From: Hanleya hanleyi
Taxonomy: Eukaryota; Mollusca; Polyplacophora; Lepidopleurida; Hanleyidae
Assembly (NCBI GenBank): GCA_036873755.1
Contig: JAVTVY010033701.1
Span: forward strand, 62,001 to 126,000
Length of the DNA stretch: 64,000 nucleotides
Reading direction: 5' to 3'
This document shows, one piece after another, positions 12,436 to 23,382 of this stretch; the first letter of the stretch is position 1; every line of letters begins with the position of its first letter. Both the position numbers and the translations under genes were made by a program. Below the pieces are notes generated by a model that had not been told where the DNA came from, did no database searches, and saw nothing but the letters and a program-made list of their open reading frames with translations.

Positions 12436-13195
12436 TAATGTGAGGCAAAATGTTCGCCGCCTTGATCTAGTTATTATTACTTGTGTCGCGTAATCAGTTG
12501 ATCTCTTCCATTCCATTTTGCAGGTTTATAAAGAAAACTGTCTATTTCTTGAAAACGTTGTCATTTTTTTTGTACTAGGCAAAGAAAGTACGGAGATACG
12601 GGTGTTTAAAGTGTGACATTTGCATTTTATCCAATTTTGTCCAGTTGAAAAAAAATTAAATTCCACAGAAAGAAATCAAGGCCACCATTCCAAAACTGAG
12701 ACAATGTTATTTTGTTGAATGTGTGTTACGAACCGGAAGTTATCGATAAAATGAAATTGTTTGAACTTCTCGAAGAGTAAACATTTGAAAATAGCTCATT
12801 TTATTTAAAGGCATGTACTCAAATTGAGTTAACTTCGTACCTGTCGATCCCACGGCATATATTGACCATGTACATAATTATCACAATCAAACGAAAAAAG
12901 CAAATAGATGTATGACAGTCGTCAAACTTGTCACTTGTAGCATCTATACAGTCCTCTATAATTCGAACTGCTATTTAGATTTCCTACAGTTCCCTGTATT
13001 ATATTATTCAAAAGGTGATTTAACGTTGTTACTCATAGCACCTAGCCGGTATTCTACTGTTAGAATGGCAATTTAAGCATTCTATTCGTAACGTCTATCC
13101 GACATCCTATAATTCGAATGGGAACCGCATTTTTTTTTTACTTGTAATGAAAATAATTTCTGTAATATTAAGTCGCGTTTGGTTTTTCAATTGAG

Positions 13196-14165
13196 AATCT
13201 CGCTTTGTCTTTTATACTTCCAATGTCTTACAATGATATAACTTGTCAAGTAATGTCTACCTTGTTTATATTTATGACTCGGATGGCAGAACAGGCTTGC
13301 TACTTGTGACACAAAACAAATAGTATCTGCTGTGATCGGTGAAACCGACTGAATCGTTACTGTTATAATACAGATCAATTACAGTGAAAATTACAGAACA
13401 GGATGGTCTTGTACTCATGTGGAGCAATTGCAAGATTAAATACCTTGGTCTATTTGTGGCTAAAATATTGCTGAACGCGACGTTAAATTTAATTCCCTCT
13501 CCTTGCGAATCGTTGTTGAGAACCGCTCTTCGATATTGAAAATACATCGCTTCGCTCGCTCGGGCACTGTTCTTCCCTCAGCAGCACTATGAAAGCATAG
13601 TGCTTGCAAGACAGTCAATAATAGGTAAATATTTACTCGCAAACGTTATTTTATCGAGTTGGGACCCGTTTGTCCGTATCAATTTTGTGAACATCAAACG
13701 AAAGACTGGCACATGGGGATGACAGATTAAGTAGCGGTACTGTCCATCTTAGATACAGTTCTGAAGTAAATTATTTCTGTTTACATGTATGTGTCAAATA
13801 TAACGCATATGTTATTATTGATGGAAACGACCTTAATCATGTTCGGGATTCCCGTTCTCTTATTTGTTTCTTTGTTATTGGACGGTTTAGTTGTATCCGT
13901 CTGGTAGCATCCAAGCTGCTATCATTTTCTAATACTAGAATATCAAGAGTTTGCCCGTTAATTGTGAGATCCTACTTCCTACCGAAAGAAACTCATACTC
14001 TACCAGATTCCATTTCCCACCATGACATGTACATTCCGGTCCATATCCTGGACCTCAACAATAGTGGCGTTTGCACATCCAAAATGTTTTTACTTGTATT
14101 TTATCATGTATAGACAATGAGAAGTAACTAGACAAATATTCTGTTCGTATCGTTCCTTTGATAAT
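13196..14165. other. No gene seen
   Basis: Anonymous AT-rich sequence. A GCTTCGCTCGCTCGGGC stretch near 13550 and the dyad GCACTATGAAAGCATAGTGC (13585-13604) resemble the loops of the hairpin elements, but no complete element was delimited. Confidence 0.35.
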
Positions 14166-14186
14166 TTGAATAACGATTCAGCCTAC

Positions 14187-14675
14187 CTTGTCTTCTCGCA
14201 TCATCTTCTCCATTATTTTCTTGGTTATTTGTCTCTCTTGGAAAGTATCACTAAAGGTGTTCTTGAACCAGGCTATCGAGTGCCGCCTGGCCGAAACTGG
14301 CTCCACTTCTCCGACCTCTTCTATGGCGTATTCGTCCCCGTCCTCTACCATGGCCTCAATGTCCACGTCCTCTGCCATAGCCTTTACGTCTCTGTCCTCT
14401 GTTATGACCGCTTTGTGCCCGTCCTCTACCACGACCTCAATGTCCACGTCCTCTACCATAGCCTTTATGTCAACATCCTCAGTTATGGCTTTTGTGTCCC
14501 CTTCCTCTACCACGGCCTCAATGTCCACGGTCCCTGCCATGGGCTTCATGTCAACGTCCTCTGCTATGGTTTCTTTGTCCCTCTCCTTTACCATGGCCTC
14601 AATGTCCACGTTCTCTGCCGTGTCTTTTATGCCCCTGTCCTCTGTTATGAACTTTATGCTTAAGCCCTCTGCCAT
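14187..14675 (-). CDS. Candidate acidic repeat exon, unrecognised
   Basis: The minus-strand frame is open over the whole repeat block. It reads as variations on EDVDIEAMVEDGD, EDVDIKAM and ITEDRDVKAMA, strongly acidic, followed by a non-repeat C-terminal part (RHSIAWFKNTFSDTF, then a Lys/Met-rich stretch). The first in-frame ATG is at 14675; the frame stays open further upstream without an ATG. The end reads GACAAG|GTAGGC, a reasonable splice donor at 14187/14186. Repeats differ mainly at third positions (GAC/GAT, GTG/GTT, ATT/ATA), as expected for coding. However, a Ser/Thr/Met-rich plus-strand frame shares the same wobble positions and is also open, though it lacks an ATG. No function is assigned. 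Confidence 0.3.
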
Positions 14676-14690
14676 GGCTTCTTTGTACCC
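14310..14690. repeat. Higher-order minisatellite, 81 bp made of three 27-bp units
   Basis: CCTCAATGTCCACG recurs at 14354, 14435, 14516 and 14597, exactly 81 bp apart. Between these anchors lie two further related 27-bp units of the form CTCTGCCATAGCCTTTACGT and CTGTTATGACCGCTTTG. Because 81 is a multiple of three, several frames on both strands stay open. Confidence 0.85.
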
Positions 14691-15239
14691 GTGTGAACAG
14701 CAAAGCGAAAAGATGTAGACTGAAGCACTGTGCGTTCCCCTTGTCCACAATAATCTGACTGACCTAGTTTTCTAGAAAAGACGGTTCCTTATCCTGTCAT
14801 CTTCCCAGGTCATGGTTCGTCTGTCAAAGCCTACCATGGGGAGAGCAGGTCTGCCGTAACGAAAATCAGTCGTGTTCTGTGATGTTTACATGCGAAACAC
14901 TCCTTGTTTGTGACAGTAATGAAGCTGATATTTTTCAAATCCATAACCCGCAAAAATGTGTTTCTCATGAAGGATACGTTTCATCAAAATGTCCACCATG
15001 GCCTATTTTGGTATGTTTGAGGCATTTATATAGCGGATTTATCTTGTAACAAAAATATGACACCTCAAACCAAAATTATATTTTCGCACAAGAGCTTGCT
15101 CATTTGAAAACATCAGGTTTGATTTTGAGTTTCAGGCGTCAAATTTATGTGAGATGAATCATTAATTCATATTTATTCGGGTGATTCTTGTTATTTTCTT
15201 CCATGCTGATACTTCAACATATGGTCTCTTTGAAAAGTA

Positions 15240-15305
15240 TGGTCTTTTAGGTTAATATTGTTTTGTAGGTTAATATGGTCTTGTAAGTTAATATAGTCTT
15301 GTCGG
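15240..15305. repeat. Short tandem repeat, about 20-bp unit
   Basis: Four imperfect copies of GGTCTTGTAGGTTAATAT, immediately upstream of the TACTCT-ended fold-back element. Confidence 0.7.
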
Positions 15306-15337
15306 TTTTGGATTGACAAAAGGCTGTATTACCATCA

Positions 15338-16016
15338 TACTCTCTAACAAAAGTTGAGTGAAATTTCACTCAAGTAAGAGTGGAAATTGATCCCACACAA
15401 TACTTGAGTGAGATTTCCACTCAACTTGAGTTACTTTTCTCTCAACTTGAGTTAAATGCATTCAACTTGAGTGACATTCACTCAAACATAAGAGTGGAAA
15501 TTGATCCCACTCAAGTTGAGTGAACTTTGAGTTTTTTTATTGATTGATTGTTTAATCACCATATATAAATAAGGACAGAGATATGGTATGTGAACAAATA
15601 AAAATATGGCGGGAATAAAACCCCAGATGGTTTGTTATATCCCATAAGATAATAACTGTTAGTGATTATACTAGCTCGAAAATAAGACAACAGGAGTTGA
15701 AGTTACTCTCAAATTTAAATATGAGAATTAACAATGGTGATTCACCCAGCCCTATAGTAGTTAACTAAGTACATTTGAACTAAGCTAAATATTTAAGATA
15801 GGGCTTTGTGAAATTGATTAGGTACACTTGTTTTTACATAAAATAAGTTTGTCTTAAGGTCAGTATTGAAGCGATCGATGGCCACGAAAATGATGTCAAG
15901 TTGAATGAAAAGTAACTCTAGTTGAGTGAAAAGTACTAGTAACTAAAGTTTGAGTGAACAGGTACATTCCACTCAAACTTGAGTGGAACAGTTCACTCAA
16001 GTTTTTTTAAAGAGTA
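15338..16016. mobile_element. Fold-back element built of CTCAACTTGAG(T) words
   Basis: Ends TACTCTCTAACAAAAGTTGA and the inverted TCAAGTTTTTTTAAAGAGTA. Both terminal zones (15353-15535 and 15896-16005) are arrays of the dyads TTGAGTGAAATTTCACTCAA, CTCAACTTGAGT and GAGTGGAAATTGATCCCAC. The central 350 bp is AT-rich with no open frame of note. Confidence 0.7.
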
Positions 16017-17032
16017 GACAAAGGAGTTTTTCCCATGAAACCATCACATATCATTTTTTCGAATCGCATTTGTAGACTATGAAGACATCTCCGAATGCCA
16101 GCCAACGTGTCCTTTACTCTATTCCCTCTTGTTGTTTCGAATATATATATGAAAGATCGCGATATTTGTTTTGACATGAGGGAAGACCTCATGTCATTTC
16201 AACATTGACAAACTCATTGACCATCCGCAAAAAAGATCTGCCGCAGTCACTTTAGTATGGAGCAGAAAAATGTAAATAAATCAAGTTAATTATCACTGAA
16301 ATCACGATGTAGCTGGGAGGTTAGATATTATTCCCCCTGGCCAAGCCGGATGTGGTGTACCAAAAAAAGAAATTATTTATTGTTGGATACGATATATAAA
16401 AATGAAGAACCAACGTTAGCCAGCGGCTAGCCTGTCCACAATAATTCAATGACACAAATGGGTGTGTTAAGAGCAGTTTTGACTTGTACCTTATTAATTC
16501 TGATGAATGAAGATTCAATTTAAAACATATCGCGGATTCTGTGACAAAAATGTAAACTTCGGGTATACACTTGTAACCGTGTGGGGAATATGATAAATGT
16601 TAAACCGTTAAGGTCGTATCTAAAACGACCATTGTGCGAGTTGCAGCGGAGTCAGCACCACGTCACTGCGTTCTGAACGCACTGTTTGACGTCATCCAAG
16701 GTATTTTTCAAATCAGTTGGTGAAATTCATGATCTTTACGTCTTCCTGGATCATTAGATCAAAGAATATAGCTAATAATTGCACAATTTTATACAAAACT
16801 TTGAATCTATACTACATTTGAGGCATATTTATCGAGCATGGAGAAAATGATATGATGTTACGCATTGAATTGAAAGACCAATTTATGTAAACTTCCAAAT
16901 GGCAATAATACTGCTGAAGCAATAGTGAAAATTGGCGACGCGTTTAAAAATATTCAAAAATCATGGGGCAGCTCCGAATTTTTGTCGATATTTGTAATGC
17001 ATCTTAAATTGAGAACACTCAAACTAAATAGT
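16017..17032. other. No gene seen
   Basis: Anonymous sequence. Short minus-strand frames (16007-16192, 16321-16518) show no recognisable domain. Confidence 0.4.
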
Positions 17033-17566
17033 AACCTTAACTGGCCTGGACGATTTAGGGTGTACGGCAGCCTACGGGAGCGGAAAGTGCCCTCTATATA
17101 TTTTCGACATCCATATGTCTAGAATGCTGAAACTGACCACACCATATTCTTGGATCAAGCTCTGCTGATGTAAATAAAAAATCCAAGATTGCCACAATGA
17201 TGTCACAAAGTCGGTCAGATTTTTCGATTTTTCTTATTTATGTAAATTAGTAAATAATAATAATGTGATATGAAATAAAATTGTTTTTACCTATTCAGAA
17301 AAGTAAGAAATTTAAAGAAATATGATGAAAATGTCACTTTTCTGATACCCCACATGACCGCTATTTTGAATTTATCCATGATCGTCTGCTCGGGACTCGT
17401 GTAAATAGGCACAAAATGACCCCAATATGATAAGCTAAAAAGTCAGGGATTGTCAGTTCTCAAGTTTTTGTAATATAAAATCAGCAAGGGGTGGGGGACT
17501 AGGGAGTGGGGTGGTGGTGACGGAAAGTACCCCTCCCCCCTCCCCCCAGGCCAGGCAGAGTGAACA
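17033..17566 (+). mobile_element. piggyBac-type MITE relic
   Basis: Begins near AACCTTAACTGGCCTGGACG. It carries the family landmarks GCTGAAACTGACCACACCAT, AAAAATCCAAGATTGCCA and GATACCCCACATGACCGC, and ends with a C-rich run then AGGCCAGGCAG. Same orientation as the copies at 3755 and 27767. Both TTAA flanks are decayed. Confidence 0.65.
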
Positions 17567-18146
17567 AAAAGAAAGATTTCAGTGTACAGTGCGGAGCCAC
17601 CTTAACATATAAGGTAACCTATTAACGCATAGAATATCCGGTAGGTGGCTGCTAGGTAATTCTACTGTATTTTACAGTTTGTGTAACATTTCGTCCGAAC
17701 ATAGCAACATCAGATGAGTGTCGTGACATCGATCGAATCATTGGTTCGTCATTGGTTTGCAAGATGTAACAAACGCTCCCAGGAAGGGGTGGTTTAAAAT
17801 GTGAACAGATATAAGTCGCCTGTCTTAGAGTCTAGATGCGAGTGCCCCCAACGTGTTTTTGATAATTTATTGTTCAATATCGTTTTGTTCACTGTCCAAA
17901 TTTACCATGGACAAACAATTGCTAATTGTACACCAAGTTTAGGAGGCTACAAGAGATTTCTGGAGAATAATCGATCATCTTCTCAAAGGAGTACGGAACC
18001 AATATATTCGGGATAGTACATTACTACTAATTCCTCTTTTCTTTCAAATTAGATAAACTAAGAAATGTGTGGACATAAGCCTACTCCTGCTTTTCAAATT
18101 AACCACATCATGCCGACAGGAGTTATTCCCCCTGAAGCGCCAGTTC
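17567..18146. other. No gene seen
   Basis: Anonymous sequence with a 71-codon open frame (17801-18016) that has no recognisable domain. Confidence 0.4.
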
Positions 18147-18151
18147 GTAGA

Positions 18152-18518
18152 CAGGTTAGGGGAATCTCGCTTTCTAAAACGCAGGTAAAAAGGGTCGTTT
18201 TCGCTCAATAAATCAGTTCACATAATCAATTCAGCAAAATCCTCTTGAGGCGCATACAGACATATCTATCCCCATTAAATGGTAGTAAAGAAGTAAATTG
18301 TCATCTATCTAATTTGCATAATAATAGGCCAAACATCCTTCGCGCTGTTTAAACAACATTGGCTGGTTCTTCACATGGCAAATTAATTTTATGACATGGA
18401 ACAATAGATAAATCAATGCGCCTGAAATATTGATGCATTGGTTCACAAGGAATCAAAAGTTATTGAGCAAAAACGACATTTTTACCTCCATTTTAGAGAG
18501 CAGGATCGCCCTAACCTG
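18152..18518. mobile_element. 367-bp MITE with 5-bp target duplication GTAGA
   Basis: Ends CAGGTTAGGGGAATCTCGCT and the inverted GCGATCCTGCTCTCTAAAATG, finally CCCTAACCTG. The terminal inverted repeats run about 60 bp; both sides contain a TCTAAAA, AGGTAAAAA, GTCGTTTT, GCTCAATAA series. GTAGA directly abuts each end (18147-18151 and 18519-18523). No coding capacity. The superfamily is not assigned. Confidence 0.8.
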
Positions 18519-18677
18519 GTAGATGAGATAATATAATATATAATTATAAACATTATGAGGTTACATTATTAATTATTAGTTACTATTAATTATTAGTCAT
18601 TATTAATTATTAGTTGGTCATATTTATACGTTTATTTTTAATAATAACAAACCGGTCAAAATTAACGGCTTGATGAA

Positions 18678-18912
18678 GAGGGAGGGAGGGAATTTGGCTT
18701 AATGTCACACTCAAGTTTGTTTCACTCATAGGGTGACAGTCAGTTTAGTTGGTGGAGGAAGCCGGAGTACCCGGAGAGAACCACCGCCCTTCGGCAAGTA
18801 ACTGACAAACTTTCACACATGGACCAGCTGGGCTCGAACCCGTGCCGGTTCAGCGGTGTGAGGCTAGCGGTCACCAGCGAAGCGCCTTAGACCACTCGGC
18901 CACCGAGGGCCC
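18678..18912 (-). mobile_element. tRNA-headed SINE with 12-bp target duplication
   Basis: Read on the minus strand it starts GGGGCCCTCGGTGGCCGAGT, with a Pol III A box (TGGCCGAGTGGTCTAAGGC) and a B box (GGTTCGAGCCC) like a Ser/Leu-type tRNA head. These are followed by the GGTACTCCGGCTTCCTCCAC block and a tail with CTATGAGTGAAACAAACTTG, then a CCCTCCCTCC run. The direct repeat CGGCTTGATGAA flanks it exactly (18666-18677 and 18913-18924). The core block resembles widely shared metazoan SINE core domains; that family link is from recollection. Confidence 0.85.
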
Positions 18913-18924
18913 CGGCTTGATGAA

Positions 18925-20143
18925 AGACATTTTTCTTCGCAATATCTGAAATTATTCTGAATACGGGGTGCCGTGCCTGGAGGTAAATTCTGTCTATAAA
19001 GAGGACCGTAAAAATAGTCGTTATAATGGCTTCTCCATGTAAGCTTGTTGATCTTTCCATTTATTATCCTGCTCAACCAGCAATTATTGTCCGAATGCTT
19101 GAAAAGTGATTCATGCTTTTTCTGATCTGGCCTTGGTGCGATCACAGCGTGGAAGATCTCTGGCGGTACGTATCGTAACTTGTGCCTATACCGCTTGACT
19201 CGGGTTTAGAGACCACTTGATCGTCATGTGTTTACACCTCAATGGTGTTCACATAAGAGTCACAGTCCAACCGTGACTGTTATACATCATTCTCTGGAGA
19301 GCCACTTGTATGGTGGTAAATTGACAAAAAAATGGTTTGCCAAGATGACTGAAGCTGGGCCTTCTATGCATGCCTATTACAGGCATGCCAGGTCATTTAT
19401 TATTTTGGCCGTTTCTCTGTCCAATTCCTGACCCGAAAAGCCAATTCGATCGTTATAAAATATTCACACTTTGATCCAGAGAAAATATGGACTTCTAATC
19501 TCCACTTGTTTCGGGATTGTTTCGGGCTAAACACATTTTTTAATGGAGAAGATGACGTTCATATTAAAAAAAGAGAATGTGATGACACGTTTAGTAATAA
19601 CATTTTAAATCGTGAAATAAATTCATTCATCATATTAGTTGTACACTACAAACCGATGTGTTTAGATTTAAAATACAATTATAAACACATTACTCTAACA
19701 CTTTCTAAGCATATTGTTTCTTGATACTAAGCGTTATGTTTATGAGACAAGATATTATGTTTAAAATACATATAAACACTGTGTTTAAAATATAAACCCT
19801 AGTGCTTAGATTTTGTTGTGTTTAAGAGCTACACAATATTTAGCCCGAAAACATCGGCTAAGGGAGTCTTTTTGTTTTTGGTTGTTGTTGCTGACCCCTT
19901 AGCCCGAATCACATATACAGACCGAAAAGGAAAAAATAAATAAGACGTCAGTCGCCCGAGATCTTTAACTGCACACGGCGTGGGGAATTGAGACAGAGGC
20001 ACAAAAAGCATTTTATCGAATAAATAATATGATTTGGCATCTCCAGCACTATGACAACCACCTAATGACTCCTTTAATTAGATTGAATCTGCCATCAAAC
20101 ACGGATTTTGTCAACAAAACCGTTGTTTTTCTTTCTCCATAGT
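18925..20143. other. No gene seen
   Basis: Anonymous AT-rich sequence with short open frames only. A tandem-like TATAAACAC/GTGTTTA motif cluster lies at 19660-19815. Confidence 0.4.
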
Positions 20144-20521
20144 TCACAGCCAGAAAAACGGTGTTGGCCCAACACCATTTTTTAGTGTTGAGGCCAGTTC
20201 AACACCAATAAGTGGTGTTGAGAAATGGTGTTGACATAATTCAACACCAAAATGTGGTGTTGAGGCCAGTTCAACACCAAAAAACGGTGTTGAGAAAATG
20301 GTGTTGACCCAATCCAACACTGAAAAATGGTGTCGAGACCAGTTCAACACCAAAAAACGGTGTTGAAAGAATGGTGTTGAAAATCTAACACTGAAAATTG
20401 GTGTTAGACCAGTTCAACACCAAAAAAACAGTGTTAAGAAAAGGAGGTGTTTCGACACCAGTTTAACGCCAAAACGGTGTTAAGAGAATGGTGTTAAAAT
20501 TCCAACATTGGAAAAAAACAA
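20144..20521. mobile_element. AACACC/GGTGTT fold-back array, copy 1
   Basis: Left end CACAGCCAGAAAAACGGTGT matches the inverted right end of the copy at 26419-26970. The body is about five units of roughly 72 bp, each with GGTGTTGAGGCCAGTTCAACA flanked by further GGTGTT and AACACC words in opposite orientation. The units are self-complementary. The right boundary near CCAACATTGG is uncertain. An apparent 69-codon minus-strand frame is a by-product of the repeat. Confidence 0.7.
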
Positions 20522-20674
20522 GGGTTATGTGAAACCCGGCAGGCTCGCCGTTTTGGTTTACGCCAATAAGAATGTTACCAGCTACAAATTGATATTTGAA
20601 TTTACTTCAATTTCAAAATTTCAAATTTCAAGTTAAGAAAAATGCAATTTTAATTGCCAGCCCTTATAAAAAAT

Positions 20675-20985
20675 ACCATGGTTTACAACAGATTGAACCA
20701 TGATAACCACGGTAATACCATGGTTGTAATGGTAATAACATGGTACATATGGTTTATATGGTTTGCATGGTACTACCATGGTAATACCATGGTACTACCA
20801 TGGTAATACCATGGTACAGATGTACCATGGTACATTATGGTTCAATGTACCATGGTTACTCAGTTCAACTATCGTAATACCATAGTACAGATGAACCATG
20901 GTTCAATATACCATGGTTAACCACTTTGAACAATAGTAATAGCATGGTACATAACAACCATGGTACAATATACCATAGTTAACCA
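20675..20985. repeat. ACCATGGT palindrome array, copy 1
   Basis: About 300 bp in which the perfect palindrome ACCATGGT (also ATACCATGGTA) recurs more than ten times, spaced by GTAAT, GTACAGATG or GTTCAATAT. It begins just after TTATAAAAAATACCATGG and ends near ACCATAGTTAACC. A second patch is at 25925-26090. Same construction as the other palindromic-word elements here. Confidence 0.7.
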
Positions 20986-21935
20986 AAATATTATTTCCCC
21001 GATTTTTTGGCGTAATGTTGTTAGTGACAAAAAAATACAATTGGAAGGATTTCAATTTACGACAAATAAATGAATGGATGCAAAGTTATATGCATGTGAA
21101 TAAAGTTGAATGGCTGACAGAATGGCTTAGAAACCGGTAAAGTTAAACAAATGATGTCTACCAAATGTACTGATTGTAATTTGTATAAGCATGCCAATAG
21201 CGCCACGTGGTGCGAGGCAGGAGAGAAATGTTGACCTCTGAACAGTTATATATTCGGTACTCTGATGAACGCTTGGCCTAGAACAAAAGACATTCTTATT
21301 TTCCTGGCTGGAATCAGTGAGGCTTATAACATGTTGTGATCCCTGCATTAATTATGGGGATTATAAACAAGGATAGAGTCTCCCCGTAGTTCCCGGAAAT
21401 AGGAAGTTCAACTCCGCAAACTTTGACCCTGCAGAGCTACGGCGTTGGCCTTGCTTCGATGAGAAGACGTCTCACGAATAGACTGGCTGCCGACTTAGCA
21501 TGCTGTGCATGCGGTTCAGTACCGCATGACAAGATTTTTGTAGCTGTCAGGGAGAAAAGTGATGAAAATCTTACTAGCCACTGTGCTGATGAATAAAATA
21601 TAGTTTTGAATATCCCTAAAATATGCATATATTCGGCAAAACTAGCTGCCTGGCGAATAGAAAAGGGAAATGTGCGGATAGCTGACAGTCAACATGTGCT
21701 TCAAAGCTTTATACGATTTTTCCTAAATTTGAAGCGAATACGGAATTCTCAACTTTAATACAGGAGTATTTTTATCAAAAATATTTGTCAGTTCAGTAGT
21801 TCAAGTTGCCGAATAAATCCTTCGTCGGATTTCGACTTGTCAGACAACAACAACACGTACACTAGTCAGGCTGACATTACGTCGCCGGGATTCTCTATTT
21901 TATTTTGTGTTTATCTGCGGTGATCAGTCAGGCTA
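20986..21935. other. No gene seen
   Basis: Anonymous sequence. Short minus-strand frames at 21127-21348 and 21437-21628 have no recognisable domain. Confidence 0.4.
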
Positions 21936-22370
21936 TTCGCCTCTTTCTCATGTGTCGATCACATGACCTGCTGGGTGAGTTCCGGTCGTTTGACGTCTGT
22001 TCCATATGAGTGAAAATTATACAAGTTGTCTTGCTCGAAAGCTAATGTACTTCTGAAATATTATCTACCAGAATCAAACTGCAAAACTACGTTTTAAAAA
22101 TAATTTCCATTGACTTCAATGTTATTTTCGCGACCGTCAAATCTCCCGCAGGTTACGTCCCATAAGATAAGATAAGACAATTCTTTATTGTACAAGCGTC
22201 AATGACTGACAGAGTACAAAATTCACATAACTATAACAACAGGTCAATTAATTCCAAACTTATAGGACATATCATATGTATCATATACACATATGCCGTC
22301 GGCTGGAACTCACCCAAAATGTACCACGTGACTGCACTTGTGCATCTCCCGCAATCTCACGTTCGGCTAT
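21936..22370. repeat. Dispersed repeat, copy interrupted by a LINE tail
   Basis: Paralogous to 42380-42680. Both contain TTCCGGTCGTTTG, ATGAGTGAAAATTATACAAG, a CATTGACT stretch before GTTATTTT, GCAGGTTACGTC, and ATCCAAAATGTACCACGTGA (ACCCAAAATG here). The 42-kb copy reads straight across the point where this copy holds a 125-bp insertion. Nearby, CAATCTCACGTTCGGCTATT (about 22352) recurs inverted at about 22655, suggesting a further inverted-repeat element. Confidence 0.75.
22165..22289 (-). mobile_element. 5'-truncated LINE 3' tail, minus strand
   Basis: On the minus strand: ATTTTGTACTCTGTCAGTCA, TACAATAAAGAATTGTC, then a TTATC microsatellite tail. CATA flanks both sides (22161-22164 and 22290-22293), and the uninterrupted paralogous site lies near 42617. 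The same tail type recurs at 22681, 30175 and 54945. Confidence 0.75.
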
Positions 22371-22680
22371 TTCCGTATTGGCGCAACAAGCCTCTCACAT
22401 AGAACGCACAAATCGCCACTGGTGGGGAGCGTATGACGATCACGCAGTGAGCCGGCTAAGAAATAGTGCCTTTGATAATCGAGAGATCCGGGTGCATTTT
22501 ATTGTGAAATTCAGTTAATTTTAACCAAACGAACATAACTCATTCAAATTATACAAAACTATTTCTATGTTTAGTTGAATAATAGCAATCTATCACCAGA
22601 ACTCAGCAACTGGGCTAATTTCCGCCAATACGGAAATAGACGAATGCGAGATTGGTTCCGCCGAAAATTCATTGTGTGCA

Positions 22681-22765
22681 TGATAAGATAAGATTCTTTA
22701 TTGCACTGAGCATCCCATTTGGGACAGAGTACAAAACATATAAAAAGTAGAATAAATAAGAAAGT
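22681..22765 (-). mobile_element. LINE 3' tail fragment
   Basis: Minus strand: GTTTTGTACTCTGTCCCAAA, GTGCAATAAAGAATC, then TTATCTTATC. Same tail family as 22165-22289. Confidence 0.65.
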
Positions 22766-23382
22766 AAACAAACAAGTTTCCGTTTCTGCTCCCAGAAATC
22801 CACTAGGCCAGAGGTCAGTTTTCGCAGCTAAAGTGAGTTCTGGGGCTAGATTGCATCTCCCGATTTGTTTCTATACTTCGTTGATTTCCGTTTTTTTCCG
22901 AATGGCTGATCGATTCCGTCAAGTGTGAGATCGAAAACGAGGCTTCTCATACAACAATCATGGCGGATGGTCTGCGAAGTGTAACTGTAATGGGACTATA
23001 GACTATAGTTACTCCATGCAGTTCTCTGTCGAACGACAGAATGGGGATTATTGTTCGCGGAGTGAGATTCTAGCATTAATTTAGGGCTCCTAACTCGGCA
23101 AATTGTTGACACTCGTTGCTCGAGTCTCCCGTTGAGCAGCACGGCGTCGAGTCAAAGTTTGAAGGGTCCGAGATTAACAACAACACCAACAACAACAACA
23201 GAGACGTCTCAAAGCCCCCATGAAGTCATTCAACAATGAAGTCGTGGCTTGCTTCATTTCTTTTCACCTTGTAATTATCAATTTTAAAAAGCTGAAAAGT
23301 CCAACCGCCTCCAAAAAAGACACTGGTTCGACATCAAGTATCTCGATAACCGTCCACGAATAAGTTGACTGAACTATGCCAC
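22766..23382. other. Upstream region of the BEN-like gene
   Basis: No gene seen. It holds the short palindrome ATAGACTATAGTTA (22995), a CAACAACACCAAC microsatellite (23178-23200), and the presumptive promoter/5' UTR of the gene starting at 23383. No clear TATA box was identified. Confidence 0.35.

Larger units (their letters stand above)
9930..13195. repeat. Segmental duplication, copy 2
   Basis: Diverged direct copy of 1-4765; the matching blocks are listed under copy 1. This copy lacks the ACATGT element and the piggyBac MITE of copy 1. It carries instead a hairpin element (11458-11985) and a palindromic MITE (12074-12435). The order of shared blocks is conserved. Confidence 0.8.

Noticed and set aside
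14188..14718. Plus-strand secreted Ser/Thr-rich protein with a signal peptide
   Set aside because: The frame begins with TTG and has no ATG before the hydrophobic stretch; that stretch is the complement of the Lys/Met-rich end of the minus frame.
18840..18912. Functional tRNA gene on the minus strand
   Set aside because: A and B boxes are present but their spacing and arms do not give a cloverleaf, and the element has SINE core, tail and target duplication.
20144..20353. 69-codon minus-strand frame across the AACACC array
   Set aside because: Repeat artefact with no conserved counterpart in the second array.
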